From the NCBI RefSeq assembly GCF_001640805.2, contig NC_066852.1, positions 13,170,194-13,234,193 on the forward strand: DNA of 64,000 nt. The letters run 5' to 3'. The notes under the pieces are model-generated. The model did no database searches and was not told where the DNA came from. It worked only from the letters and a program-made list of their open reading frames with translations. Shown piece after piece: positions 12,616 to 58,169 of the stretch (within the stretch, counting starts at the first letter, position 1; every line of letters starts with the position of its first letter). The DNA is from Lates calcarifer (taxonomy: Eukaryota > Chordata > Actinopteri > Centropomidae). Both the position numbers and the translations under genes were made by a program.

Positions 12616-12914
12616 CTGTATGTCATCGCCGAGCGCTCAGCCTCGCACTCGGCCAGGGAGAGGCCACACTCTCTCAGGTAGAGCTCCAGCCGGCGTCTCT
12701 CCACCAGCCTGTGTGCCGCCTCCAGGATCTGCGAAGCCAGGGCCTCGGACTCAGTCCTCTGGTCCGAGGTCTTGCTGCTCCCCCGGGCTCCAGATTTGGC
12801 CACGATGCTCCCGGAGGAGGACGACGCCTTGGGCTTCTTGCTGAAGCCATAGAGGTCTTCCACCGAGTATTTCCCTCCCTTTCCTCCTCCACTGCCACCA
12901 CGGCTGGCGAACAT
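12616..12914 (-). CDS. kcnab3: Kv channel beta subunit, alternative first coding exon A (beta1.3-like N-terminus)
   Basis: 299 bases: 99 codons plus two bases (AG) before a perfect GTGAGA donor, phase 2. It starts MFASRGGSGGGKGGKYS, is rich in Gly, Ser and Lys, and ends ERRRLELYLRECGLSLAE through to AMTY. The last part resembles the end of the beta1.3 N-terminus of mammalian KCNAB1 (around NWYLKLCDLSS), and the Met-X-Tyr-Arg junction is that of Kv-beta proteins, where all N-termini join the common AsnLeuGlyLysSerGly core. These variable N-termini enter the channel pore or tune inactivation; the core binds the Kv T1 domain in the cytoplasm. The core lies outside the window. KCNAB3 is preferred over KCNAB1 because of the companion exon at 7,129-7,469. 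This exon alone would be weak evidence. Confidence 0.72.
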
Positions 12915-15900
12915 CGTTATCTGTAATCAAGAGCTAGAACTGATGAAAATCGTCCTTCCCTTTCGCTCGGTTTTTACCTGCATCTACTTTGGGTAAAAAG
13001 GCAGCTTCCGAGTTAGAAACAAAAACAACAAGGCTGAGCTATTTTGATAGAGATTTGTGAAGATTTGAAACATCCGGCCCGAGGATGTCAGACATCAAAC
13101 TACAAGAAACAAGAACTTAAAGCACCTGTAAAATATCAAAAGGTCTTGATTGCTCCTTTGTGGAGTCTAAATCCAAAATAAAACAAAGCCAGTCCTAACA
13201 TGTCAGCAGCAACACCCAGTCACAAACAATGACTCCTGCTGATGTGAGGTGCTTCTTTGAGTAAAAATGGATAGGAAAAGCAATCAGCATCTTTCTCTCT
13301 TTATCTGTCAAAGGAGGGACAGTAAGGGATTTGTGTTGAAGCCCCACCAGCTTATATTTGTTTCAGATTAAGAGAGCGCCCGGATGAAGTATTCAAGGGA
13401 GGGTGTGAGTGCTGACCTTTTTCTTCAGGCACTGAGTAGTTGATTTTTTTTTTTTTCACTCACATGGACAATTGATCAGTTGATCTGCAAGGGGGGGCGA
13501 TGCCATCATAACAAACACTCCCCTTGCCTTCCAGCCCCCGTTGGCTCCAACAAAGAGAGAGTGGCACCTTCCCAAACGCCTGGCATCGGCTTCAGGCCAG
13601 TGCTGAGTGTTACTGTCGGGGGGTCTGGGTTAATGCGCAAGCCAAACCTCCAGTGCCTGTTTTTTTTTTTTTTTTTTTTCACAAAAACCCATGAAGAAGC
13701 ACAGAATGTGTGAACCTCTTTCCACTGGAGGGGAAAGTAAAATCTCTGATGGAAAAGGACGGGACATCATCTGAGTGTGAAACGAAACTAAAGGAAATGA
13801 AATAAAGACACACAGACAGAAATATGGAAACACATGAGGTTGCAGTTTAGAAACATGATGATGCTGATGGAGAGGATTACTTATCTTTGCAACAGTATAT
13901 GCAAAGAAATCCACCTTCTAATCTCCTACATGCATGACTGTTAAGTCTCAGCTTAAAGAGCAATATCGGAAGCAAAAATGAATTTGTATCTTACATAAAA
14001 ATGATTAATTCACTCTCTCCCAACATGAAACAACCATAGTGGATTATTTTGAGCCCTCAGGACAGATACCTCTTCCATTTCAAAAGAAAACAATTGGATG
14101 GGTCATTATTCATATTTTGGAGGAACATTTGTAGACATGTGACATACAGCAGGTTAAAGGTTGGAGACACAGGATTTAAAAAGCTATCAACGACTTAATT
14201 GATGAATGAATGTACATCAGTGCACAGAGGTCAAGCTCATTGACTGTTTGAGAATCCATTCATGCTGTTCCTTCCTCTTTTCAGATGTCATGGTGGTCAG
14301 GCACTGTTCCTAAGCTGCGGTACCTCCCTGACTTTGCCGCAGTGGCTTTTAGAAGCAGAGATCATCTGGGATTAAGCTGTTGCTATAATCGCTCTTTCGA
14401 TTGACTACAGTCACACAGGCAGCTGGCAGAGGTCAGTCTTGATCTTCAGCGTAAATTACAACCTCGGGTGTTTTTCCGGGCTGGACAGGCCGAGTGGTGC
14501 CAACCACCAGTGCTAAGTAGTGGGATTATTATGATGTGTGGCAGGATGAAGGAGTAGCGGATGAAAAAACATGTTTGCATTTCTGTGAGTGATGCTGGTC
14601 TCCACATTGCATAACTGTCAGATATCTGGGTTAGAACAGTGGAGTTTGTTTTTAGTCATCTGTTGCATAACTGTGCAAAGATAGATTCAGTCTGACAATA
14701 TAGTAAGGTATAGTAAGGAATATAGAGCACAAAAACATGATGGAGTCTTCCTATTTTCTGTACGTGCAGTACAGTGATGAGAACTGTACTGGAAGTGGGT
14801 TTACTGTAGATGGAGGCATTTGTCTCACGTATGTAGCAGAAAAACCCAAATTTTAAACCCAAAATCAGGCCACTGCTGCACAGGCTTCTTGTCAGATTCA
14901 GTGTTACTCACCCACTAGCACCTTTACACACTGTTGCACTGAAGGGTGTCAGATTTATTTTACTGTTACTATGGGAGTGATTGCACTGGAACAGTCTGTG
15001 AAAGCCACGGTGACTGTGTGAAAATTATTCAGCAGATTCTCCAAGTTAAACAACAAAATACATTGTTTGTCCATGTTTTGTCAAAGTCACATCATTTGTC
15101 TGTGACTCCCAAAACTGAAAATAAATCACTGTTGAAAAATAATGCAGTTTTATAAATATAATGTGTCAATTCTATGGTCATGTTTTTGTTAGATGTAAAG
15201 CACAAAAACATGCAAGGCCCTCCCCCATATTTTCTTTGGACTCTCCCCTTGACTCAGAGAAAAACTGAAACACCCTCACCGCATCAGCTGTTAAAATTAT
15301 AACACAATGCACGCAGTTCCTTTTACCGTTAATGAACAGAAGTGGTACAAGAATTCAAGATGGCGTATGTCAAATTTAAATCTTAATATGTTAGTTGAAT
15401 AATAATTTTCACATGACCAACAAATGGACACATTTTGCTTAATTTTGGTTCCGTTTCCTGTTAAGGTGCAAAATTAAGTGAAGGAGGACTGGGACAAATG
15501 ACATGACAGGTCAATCACTAAGGAACCTGCCCCACACTCCCAAAAAATGTAAAGTACCCTCCTTTAGCAAAAAGAAAAAAAATACCTAACCTACCTCTTT
15601 TCTGAACCCCTCTAAACAAAATAATTTTCATACAGTCCCTAAGAACACAAACTAACTCAAATGTACCTCTATCGTCACTCTCACCAATGTAAAGATTACA
15701 ACAAAATATTTAAATTACATGAATCGTTACTGATTTACTTTCTTTTCTTTTTTCTTTTTTTTTGCTTTGTATTGCCCTAAATGATTTATTTCTTTCTAGA
15801 ACTATAAAGCACTGATTTGTTGTTTCTGTAATTTCATGCAGTGCAGTACTTTTGGGGGGTAGGTGGGGCATTTATTGCTACTGTTATTATTGTTATTAAT

Positions 15901-15989
15901 GTTTTGCACTGTGTATTTATTGTTTCAAACAACACACACTTTACATGTCTTTGTGTGGTTGTGTGGACAAACAGTATTTCGGACTCACC

Positions 15990-16200
15990 GAGGACATTTG
16001 GGATGGTCCAATCCTCTCAACTCCACAGCTCTGTTTGAAGGTTAAGACTTGCTTCATGGGACAGTTAGAGGTCGGTTAAGATTCGGCTTAGAAGTAAGGT
16101 TAAGTTTACCACAAGGGGATAAGGAATGCATTATGTCAACGAGGGTCCTCACAACTACAGAGGGACCAAAATGTGGATGTGTGTGAATATGTGTGTGTAT
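15990..16200. repeat. dispersed repeat fragment
   Basis: GAGGACATTTGGGATGGTCC, GGTTAAGATTCGGCTTAG, AAGGAATGCATTATGTCAAC and GGTCCTCACAACTAC form the word pattern of a widespread fish repeat that reads like decayed GGTTAGG units plus 'GGGACATTTGGxxGGTCC'. The class is not known to me; boundaries approximate. Confidence 0.5.
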
Positions 16201-17291
16201 GACTTTTTGTGGTAGCATCGAAAACGCCCCCCTCTGACCTCTCTCAGACCTCGATCTGTTGGCCGGCCAAGCAAAACATGACTGATTTTCCCTCAGGGTG
16301 CCACATCCACCGATCACCTCTAGGGGGCGACAAAGCAGCACATGTGAATACAACAGCTCTATAAGTCTGGTATTCAAAGTTATTGTATAAGAATCACAAA
16401 AAGCTAAATTTTGAGACGACTTCACCCTGTGATGTCAGGGAGACAGATATTGTCATCAATAGTTTAAATGCTGTTGAACGCTCCATTGTCAGATAAAGCC
16501 CGTTTATACAGAAGATGTACGCTGAGCTTATAGATAATGGATCAGTCCTGTGTTTGACACAACTTGTTAATACGACAGATCAGCTCTCCAGACCCTCATC
16601 TGAAGTCCTGATCATTTCGCACATGTTGCTCCCTCTGCTCAATGTGTCTCTTCCTGCTTTTGTCAATCCAGACATGTGGAGGCAATGGCGCATGCTACAC
16701 ACCGCGTTGTAGTTTTCTTTTTTGGAGACAACAGACTGTGCGCACAGGCTGTGGCAGACGAAAAAAAAAAAATCTTCGGGCATTATTACGCTTTTGCTGC
16801 AGGCGTGACACGTGCGAGCTTATCGATTCAGACAGCAGGTTTTCTGAGAGTGAAGTTGGACTGATGTCTCAAAATATGCGTGCACGCACTGGCACTGCAC
16901 AACTTATCTCCAAGCACGCGGTGGCCGACGTGTCTGATATGCAGGAAGGGCCACATGTATTTCATTGATCAAGCTTCCACTAACTTCCTGTGTTCAAACA
17001 CAGGAGGGCTTGTATTCATGAGTCAAAATAAACGTGAAGTGAAGCAAAAAATTATTTTCTCCCATTGTAAACAGAGACTACACTTTCTGCACACTAGAGG
17101 GCGCTCATAACACAGTAAATGTCAAGCCCTCTTTTTTATTTGTGGGAGCGGTACATTGTTCTATTCTGGGTATGTTATGTATTCGGAGAGGGGTGGTGGG
17201 CATTGCTGTTGCATATGAGCTGAGTTAAATTGGAATGCCAAGTCCAGCTTTGATTATACTTACTTTAATTCTGTAATCTGATTACACTCAA

Positions 17292-17296
<5 letters not shown>

Positions 17297-17329
<33 letters not shown>
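17297..17329. repeat. (CA)n microsatellite
   Basis: Perfect CA run. Confidence 0.97.
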
Positions 17330-17449
17330 CCCTTATACTTTGTATACTTCATTGTATTGCGCCCAGATGCTGGATAAATCATAACCATATGCTGCTTCCT
17401 CAGATTTCTAAGTGGACCCTGCACATGGTGAATAAAGGTGCAGGGACCT

Positions 17450-17492
17450 AACACACACACTCTCTCACACACACACACACATACACACACAC
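17450..17492. repeat. imperfect (CA)n microsatellite
   Basis: CA run broken by TCTCTC and ATA, ending ACGCGCG. Confidence 0.95.
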
Positions 17493-19249
17493 GCGCGGTC
17501 CTGACTGCTCCACAGTCAACCCAAAAAACACAGTTTGCTCATGGGGTCAGTGCTAAACGTGAGTGGTCATGTTTTTACAGTATAATCAACACTTCTGACT
17601 GGCTGTCATTTATCCAAAGCAGGCTGGGTTTTGGGGGGGTGGGGTGGCACAGAGGAACAGAGGGGGAGCACTTTAATCTGTAGGCCTGCTGTGAGAGGAG
17701 CTACATTCACGCAACCCCAAAAAGTGACTGAATAAGGCTCAAACTTTACATTTCAGAGCAAATTCCTCTCTCAGTGCAGCAACTCGCATTTATGTATGAT
17801 TGTTTATTTGACTACTCGATCCTTGCTGCTCATTTTCTTGGTAAACATCTATGAAAATAGTTGATTTAGGCTATTGGTTGCCAAACTATAATTTAAACTC
17901 AGAAAAAGCACCGGCAACATCCAGCAGATGTAAACAGCTATGACCACAACACAAACATAAAGACCAGACTTTGCTGTAATCATGAAAAACACAGCAAACA
18001 GACAAAGCTGAGGGCCTCACTGCAGAGAAGAAAACAACCCTTAGATGTTTTAAAATGATGTTGTTTGGTAGTTCCTCCAAATCTTGAAAGTTATGCAAAC
18101 TTTGTCTGATTAAAATGAGCCTCACAAATTCCCTGGTGGTCTGTATAAAAGGGCTGTGTGTCTTAGTTTGTGACAAGAGGACTTTTGGGGGATGCACATT
18201 TTTCAGCCGATGGTAAAGATTTATACTTGTTGGGTTCGGGGGTGAGGAGGAGTTGGGTTGAGTTAGGACTTAAAGGTGAGGCCTGGGCGAGAGGTTAAGC
18301 ACAACACTTTAGAGTAAACTCATCAATCTGAGTTCAGTAACCTGAGCGCAAAATGACAATCAATCACACTGATCAGAAACACCTTTAACAAGCAGCCATT
18401 TTCTCATCATGGTCCTTTTTAAAATCAACTTTCCTCTACTTCTGACACACTCTCACACACCCACACAATCCTTTTTGCCTCTATACTCCCTTCTTTGCAC
18501 TTTTAGAGCAATTTGATAGTTTTCTCCTACTTCTAATCCCCCCTCTCTTCCCTCCTCCCGGCATAGTGGTCCTTGACGCATGTGGATTGAGTTTCAGAAT
18601 ATGGGGTGATCCACATGGAGAGGATAAGAAGCGAGAAGGTCACACTCCTTTCATTTGCAACGAAGAAGGCAACGAGCACATCTTAGCGCAGTGGAAAACA
18701 AAAGGGTGCCACAGGGGAGATGGATGGCTGCTGTGAGTGTGTTGAAAGCCGAGATGGAGCGGAGGACCTGCAAACACCTTTGGAGGGGCCAGCCGCTCGT
18801 CCTGAAGGTGTTAACGTTCATATTCGCATTCTTCAGGATGGTATGCTCTTTTAGGTCTGATGAAAGAGAAGTGGATACCAGCCATACATATTGTTTTGGA
18901 GTTATGATATGTATCGGCAAACTATTTGGCTTTATGAATAATCAATTTTTATGAGCAAACAGATGTACAAAGCAGGAGCAGGCTGGACATGGATCTATAA
19001 CGGTGGCTGGGGCCAGATATATTCAGAAATTTCAAACAAATTAATTTCGAAGGTGACAGCCTGGAAATAGATAATATCACAATATTTGAGTACCCTGCTA
19101 CAACAAATAATAACAATAATAAGACTGAGGGGACAGCAGGGGCCTGTCATCTAAAGGTTTACATTGATTAACTGGATTAGGTTCATGATGAAAAGTACAA
19201 GACTAATTCCACACCAAACTGTACTGCAGCATGGAAGTATAATTACATT

Positions 19250-19330
19250 CTTACAACCTTTATTTGACCAGGTGGGTCAGCTAAGAACAAATTCTTATTT
19301 ACAGCATTGGCCTGGCAAAGGCTCCAGCAA
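19250..19330. repeat. dispersed repeat fragment
   Basis: ACCTTTATTTGACCAGGTGG followed by CAGCTAAGAACAAATTCTTA and TTTACA matches the word order of a very common fish interspersed repeat (TTTATTTAACxAGG then AAGAACAAxTTCT). Recalled, not searched. Confidence 0.55.
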
Positions 19331-21163
19331 AATCAACAGACACGCTCTAGAACAGCGGGGAGCGACAACTTTCCCAGTGATCAGATTTAATACGAAACAG
19401 AGTGGAAGCGCTCTGCCGAGCAACATGCCTCCTATCTTTCAACACAATCACGCTGCGTACACAGGTGAAAAATAATCTTAGCTGGCTGCTTGGTGGATTT
19501 TCTCAGAAATATTGGGCCATTTCGATCAAATTGTCTGCAAGTCATCTCAGGGAGGAAATCTGGCACCTGAAGCAGAGGGAGAGTGGCACAGGAATGACAA
19601 TCTCAAATCTGACCTTCCATCTTCAAGTCCCTGCTGCAAAGGAAAATCAAAGCAATTCTTATTACGTGTTAAAGGGGTATTTCACCAGCTTTGCACATGA
19701 AGTTCAGATGACTTGTCTCAAGGAATGCTATTCAAGGCCTGGGTGTGCTCAAAATGAACTAATTTGTAAGCTGTTAGGCGTTCCTAATGGTCACACTTGA
19801 ATGTAGGGTGAAAAGACACAATAATCATTCCAGTATAGGTATAGCGGCGCACACTTTCAGTCTTTCCCGAAGTTCATATTCATAGTGTTTGACTTGATTG
19901 TACAAGCAAAAACAGTTGTGTGAAGAAATAAAAAGAGAGGGGGAGAGCTTAAGAGAGAGGTCCAAAACCCTGCTCATTTTCTGACCTCTGTACACCTGGC
20001 AAGCCTGGTTGGACACAGCTTCCACAATTTTTGACGTCAGAAACATGTGAGGGAGGAGGGGGTTTCAGGTGCTGTTCAATGACCTGACAAGCGCTTCCGG
20101 TGGAGCATACTGACGCATTTAGTTTATACATAACAGTCCCATGTAAGCCTGATTCTGACATTAACAGGGTTATTTCAATTTATGCTTGAGATATAAAATC
20201 TTTAACAAAAATCTGCATTACAGACTTTAAAAGAAGTGGGTATTTGAGAGGCAGGTTGGGTATAATGACAGAACTGTCACTGAGTTATGGGAATTGTAGG
20301 AATAGTGTTTTTGGAGTTTGACCAATACTTTGATCTAAAATTCAGGACATGTTGGCTTTAGCTGTTTCAAATTTGGCCATTTTTTTCTTTCTTTTTTAAT
20401 CTGTCTCTTGTGAGTCCCCCTGACTTTATGGAAGGGCAATAATATCGCTGGAGGACGTCGTTAACAATACACATTTGATGCAGGATCACACTTTGACTGT
20501 CTGCTCTGTTTACTGCTCCAGACAGGGTGAAACCATTTCAGATTGTATCGCTCCCTGCCCCCCTACCTCTTGCTTTCAAACACACATGTACCTGTCCCAC
20601 TGGTTAACCCCCATCCACCACTAGCATCCACCCACACACACTCACCAGCTCTCCACACTTGAATGCACACAGGAATGCGAGGGGTATGACACAATCCACC
20701 AAATGCTAAAAACCTGGCGGGCCCGGTCCGCTCTCTGCTCGACAGCGGCCCTAATGAATGGCCATTCAGACACGCAGACAAAGCTGAGGCTAGATTTGCA
20801 CTATACAGCGGGGTCAGGGGTCACGCAAAAGCACGGACAGAAGTAGAAACCAGAGATGAATGCAAACGCTGAACCACCCTGACACAGATTTGTACAAACT
20901 AAAACACACGGCAGGATTAAAAGAAAACACGTTTACACTAACGGTTGTTACTCATCGTTATTTATCTCCACTGCATGGAAGCTCCACTTTCCCAGGTCTG
21001 TACTTTGTGGGCCACACGAGAGCAACAGAACAAGAGGGATGAGTCAGTAACACAGAGATAATCAAAGAACATTAATCAATGAATCTAGACACTTCTTGAA
21101 GCCCTGGCAGCTTAGCCTGGTTATGGTAGCTTTGGAGATAGGAGGAGAGAGGGAAAAAAAAAA

Positions 21164-21166
<3 letters not shown>

Positions 21167-21201
<35 letters not shown>
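21167..21201. repeat. (TG)n microsatellite
   Basis: Perfect TG run following a short A-run. Confidence 0.97.
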
Positions 21202-21202
<1 letters not shown>

Positions 21203-22699
21203 CAAGACAGAGTTTAAGCTTATGCTGCGCTATAAGCTGCTCTCAGCCTGAGGCACAGGAGAAGAAAAGAACATCTCTTCATGATTAAAAGGGCTGAGGA
21301 CCAGGAAGGGAAACATAGGAGAGGACAAGCTCAGAGCCCTCCGGGGTAAAGGCTCTCTGGAGAAACAGAAGGCAAGAGGAAAAGCTGTGAGATGGCGAAC
21401 GAGGGAAACATAGGAAGGAATGAAACTCAGTTCTCGCCCTCGCAGTCTCCTGTTTCTCTGTCTTTATTAAAAATGGGGCGATGGGGTAGATGAGGAGCAT
21501 GCTTGTGACAAAAGCCACAGAGAAGACAGAGAAAATCCCCCATTAAGACATTTTTTACATACACATTTCTGCTATGATCTTAGACAGCTCAGTCAAGGGC
21601 TCATCTAACCACAGATGAAAACAAGACGACAAAGAAGCATTTATTTTGCTGGAATCTATGAGCAGGGAAATAAAACTCAATTAGAGAATAAACGTTTGAG
21701 CAAATCCAGAAACAACAGTGTGTTTTGGCTCAGGCGGAGCTGCTTTGTTGCGAGCCTCCATTTGCTTCAAAATCAGGACAGAAGTCATCGGGGTCGCAGG
21801 GACAGAATGACCTCTTATCAGCCCGGAGACAGGTAAATTATGTGGGTTACACTTTCAGGTCAGATAGAGACTTCCTATGACGTCTATAGGATGACGTCCA
21901 CATAAAGTTTAATTATACGGTTTCCACTTGTGTTCCACTTGAGGTAAGAATTACCTTGATGTGACTGAATATCTACAGATTCCATCTGACGTGTTAACAA
22001 GCTAAGAAATGAAATGAGTCCTTGACGGTAAACACCGCTGTGCATCTTTATTATGAATACTGAATACAGATTAGCCTACACACAGGACGGTAACCAAAAC
22101 ATACTTTTATCTATTATCATTTAAAACATACTTTTATCTATTCATCACTTCAAAGTTGGTCTTCAATATGAAGACCACTTTTCCCATAATCCTTAAAGGC
22201 ATCTCTCAGAGTCTTGCATGACAATACCAGGGTTTTTGACTGAGGCCTAACATAAATTTATGTTGGAAAAGAAAATGGCTGATTTTGGAATTGCAGACGT
22301 TTTGACCGCATTTGGTCTTCAAGTGGTAGCACTATAAACTTCTGATGTGCATTAAGGGAATTTGAATTTATGTTCTTCATCACATTTGAATGGACTTCAA
22401 ATGTGTGTAAATGGCACTTTGAACCATCACATATGATAGAAATACAATGTAAATGTCCAACAGGCTATTAATAAAAACCTGAAAAAAAGAAGAATTTTTC
22501 AGCTGAACAATAAATCAAAAGACACAACAAAACACAAAGCTAAAAGAAGAGAATTTTTCACTATAGTATGCATTATATAAGCTGTATATAAGCTCTATTT
22601 TCCTGATTCACTGCAGGTCTGAGCTACCTGGGAAAAATTTTACATGACCCAAATGTCAAAAAGGCTGGTATTATCCTCCAAGAGGAGCAAAGTCCTTGA

Positions 22700-22987
22700 G
22701 AAATACTTTGACATTTTGAACTCCAGTCCATTATTCTTCTTCACTAAGCACATGTAATAATGTGTGGTAGGCTGCTCTGCTAATCAAACAGGAGCCTAAC
22801 AATGTTGGTAGCATTCCACTCTGAAACCAATGGATACTGCCGGCTACAAGCTAGTCTGTCAGCTCTGTGTTGTTTGCCATGCTAAATGTTAGGAAACCAT
22901 GAGCAGAAGCATTTTTGCCGGCTGCACAACAAGCATCTGATGAAGGAAAGAATCCGCTAAACTTCAAAATGTCAAAGTGATCCTTTA
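22700..22987. mobile_element. inverted-repeat element (MITE-like), about 290 bases, family A-like ends
   Basis: Left end AAATACTTTGACATTTTGAA at 22,701-22,720 is the inverse of TTCAAAATGTCAAAGTGATC at 22,963-22,982, with only small differences. The TTTGACATTTTG core of the ends is shared with the element at 31,163-31,321. Interior is non-coding. Confidence 0.75.
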
Positions 22988-23705
22988 AAGTACATTTAAA
23001 TGAGACAAAATTGAATCACCCATGAGAGATTTCTGCTTTAGAAAATTGGCATTTTAGTCCACAAAGACGACTGAATGGCACTGGAAGATGGAGAATACAG
23101 AAGAAGAGAATTAAAAATTGTATCAGTTATATCAAGAAAAACATGTTTGAGGCCAGATTGCTTCCTTGGTAATTTTCTACAAAGAAAACCCAATTCTACA
23201 GTGTTCTCTGGTCTCTGAGTCCACTTGGTCCTCGTTCAGTCTGATTAGAATAAAACTGAGCTGCCAGCAGAAACACAGGCAGTAGAAATAACCAACCACA
23301 CTCCAAGAGAAACACACCGAGTCACTGAAGATTACAATTCACTCTGAAATGACAAAAGTGCTGATATGTCTCTGAGTCTCTCCTCTCCCCCACACATTGC
23401 TGAGCTGGTTGAAGGGAGAGCCAGACTGAGGAAGAGAGGAGTCTGATTAGGACGAGTACAGCACTCTCCAAAGTCTGCATTACACATCACACCTGAGTAA
23501 AGAGGAGGTAATGTTGAAATCAAATGGGAAAAAAAGAAGTAAAATCCAACAGTTAAAATATTCAGTCTTGATGTGAAAGGTGCCAATTTAGTAATGTAAT
23601 CCAGATGGATTTAATGCAAGACACGCAGGGTGAAAGCAGTTCTCATTCATAATTACACAACAATGGCACTGGCATTTCTTTTGGTCTCCTTTGGTGAAGC
23701 GATGT

Positions 23706-23711
23706 TTTATT
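23706..23711 (-). terminator. candidate poly(A) signal AATAAA, distal
   Basis: Exact AATAAA on the minus strand, about 440 bases after the ephb4 stop codon; alternative to the hexamer at 23,806. Confidence 0.35.
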
Positions 23712-23805
23712 CGGTCAGCAACACATCAACTGCCAGTTTTCAAAATGACATGATACTACAGAAACTTTGTAAACTCTGATCTGTCTCTCCTCTTGGTTTA
23801 GCACA

Positions 23806-23811
23806 TTTATT
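23806..23811 (-). terminator. candidate poly(A) signal AATAAA, proximal
   Basis: Exact AATAAA on the minus strand, about 340 bases after the ephb4 stop codon. First canonical hexamer downstream of the gene. Confidence 0.4.
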
Positions 23812-24147
23812 GGATCCTAACTTCTGGGAGATATAAAAACACTGACCACAAACTGTAAAAATGAGGCAGAGTCGGTCTGCGCTTCATCCCCTGGGTCACT
23901 GGGGGTGACGGGGACTCGCCAGTCTCTGGACGACTCTCTCATCCTCATGGGAAAGTCATCTTTTAGCTGCTGATTTTTTAAAATCTTTTTGTTTTGTTTA
24001 GTTTTTCCTGGCCACGAAGAATAAATTCTACCAATCTCCCTTGGAGTCCGGGTTCAAAGTGGTGTCACTGGAGAGGATCCAGAGTGCTCTCAGTACATAG
24101 CTGCACCTGCGTGCTGGTGTTCACGTCCAGGTTGGGAAACAGGTGAG

Positions 24148-56972
<32,825 letters not shown>

Positions 56973-57960
56973 AGCGGTGTTGCTAAATGATAAAAAATGA
57001 AGCGACTGTTTCTGATTTGCCTTGAATTAAAGATCAAGTGGCACCGGCAGCTCGGCTGTGCACTCACTGACCGCAAACCAGTCCGCATTTAAAGTGGACT
57101 TCAGTTCAGAGAGCCTCACACTGTGGTCAAAAACACTGCGGTAGAGGGGGGAAAAAATACACTCAAGCTAAGTGCAGTTATCAGTCGACTGTGAGCATGA
57201 AGACCAGTCTCATAACAGCTCCTTTAACGGCGAGCGTTATTACCGACTGACAGGCTGGAAACTTCTCCGTATCGTTCAACTTTGTGTTGTGGTGAAAGTC
57301 TGGGCAGAAAACAACAGTCTGGAAACAAAGCACGGTGTCGCAGCTGCTCTCCAACCTCAGTCCTCTGTCAGCACAGGGGTTGCATGACTGAAACTTGTTG
57401 TGTCCTCGGATTTAATAGGCTCTTTGTGCTCCACACGACTTCTCCCAAATTTCCCCCCTCAGCTCGATGACCGAGCAGGTTGAATCCGCAACCAGGGCAC
57501 CTCACTGCACATCTGTTTGTTGCAGGGTTAATCCTCATTATCAGTCGGTTCACACCTTCTCCCACATCTTCTCGTCATGTTCGGAAAAACAATTCGCTAA
57601 AGTGCGTTTTGTTTTATTTCTTTTTTTCTCTCTCTCTCCCCCACCTTCAAGCACCAGACTGTTTTGGCTGCGGGGAGGGGAAAAAAATCCACGAAAGGTG
57701 GTGGGGGATATTGCGCGACAGGTCTAGCCTGGCCTGGTTTTACAGGAAGAATTAAGACTGGAACAGAAGGAAAATGTCTCTTGTTTGGTCTCTGGTTAAG
57801 TGAGCAGGATAGCCGCTCAGCGGGTATTAAAAGTTGTGCTGTTGAGCAGCTCGTAGGGAAGTCTACAGTGAGCTGGTCACCGAGTATTTCATCTCCGCAT
57901 CAAACCCAGAGTCGAATGGCACCGGTAAGCTCCGCCCACTCCCGTTTCCATAACAGCAGA
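56973..57960 (-). promoter_or_regulatory. probable ephb4 promoter/5' UTR region
   Basis: Sequence directly upstream of the ephb4 start codon has more CpG dinucleotides than most of the window (for example around 57,230-57,330 and 57,660-57,960). I see no confident TATA box. Placement rests on position alone. Confidence 0.4.
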
Positions 57961-58051
57961 GTCAAGAGCACGCGATGAGATACAGAATTTCCGGAGAGCG
58001 CCTTCAAAGTAAAACCTACGTTACCAAACGTTAGGAAAACAACGTCCTAAA

Positions 58052-58081
58052 TTAAGGCCCAACGACACTGTTGGGCCTTAA
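58052..58081. repeat. perfect 12-base inverted repeat with 6-base loop
   Basis: TTAAGGCCCAAC is followed by GACACT and then GTTGGGCCTTAA, its exact inverse. No T-run follows that would suggest a bacterial-type terminator, and the setting is eukaryotic. It may be the core of an old palindromic element. Confidence 0.95.
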
Positions 58082-58169
58082 ATGAACCTTTTGGTTTTGT
58101 AATCTATACATAGTCATGCTATATACAGGCCCAGGGACCCAAAGGTGAGGGGACCTCTGGTCTTCACCT

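Larger units (their letters stand above)
12915..23689. other. intergenic region between Kv-beta exon A and the ephb4 3' end
   Basis: About 10.8 kb. The part next to 12,915 must contain the exon A promoter, but no core element could be fixed. The rest holds microsatellites (17,297-17,329; 17,450-17,492; 21,167-21,201), a poly-T run at about 13,659-13,679, and dispersed repeats at 15,990-16,200, 19,250-19,330 and 22,700-22,987. Open frames here (up to 132 codons) show no family similarity I recognise and no splice logic. Confidence 0.65.
23690..24147 (-). other. ephb4: ephb4 3' UTR (inferred) with two candidate poly(A) signals
   Basis: Downstream of the stop on the minus strand, AATAAA occurs at 23,811-23,806 and again at 23,711-23,706. 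Either would give a 3' UTR of roughly 350-460 bases. No other coding signal is seen here. The end position is inferred and not proven. Confidence 0.45.

Noticed and set aside
12558..12926. Plus-strand open frame of 122 codons
   Set aside because: Antisense shadow of Kv-beta exon A, whose GC-rich codons suppress stops on the other strand.
12924..12979. Possible 5' UTR intron just upstream of Kv-beta exon A (ATGCAG/GTAAAA to GATTACAG)
   Set aside because: It would be about 55 bases, too short for a typical vertebrate intron, and the polypyrimidine tract is poor.
19402..19800. Plus-strand frame of 132 codons in the intergenic region
   Set aside because: Partly overlaps a dispersed repeat's neighbourhood, has no recognisable domain, and composition is like the surrounding non-coding DNA.
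57664..57978. Plus-strand open frame of 104 codons just upstream of ephb4, possibly a divergent gene
   Set aside because: No recognised domain and no splice site giving a continuation; SLC12A9, the expected mammalian divergent neighbour, has a different N-terminus.
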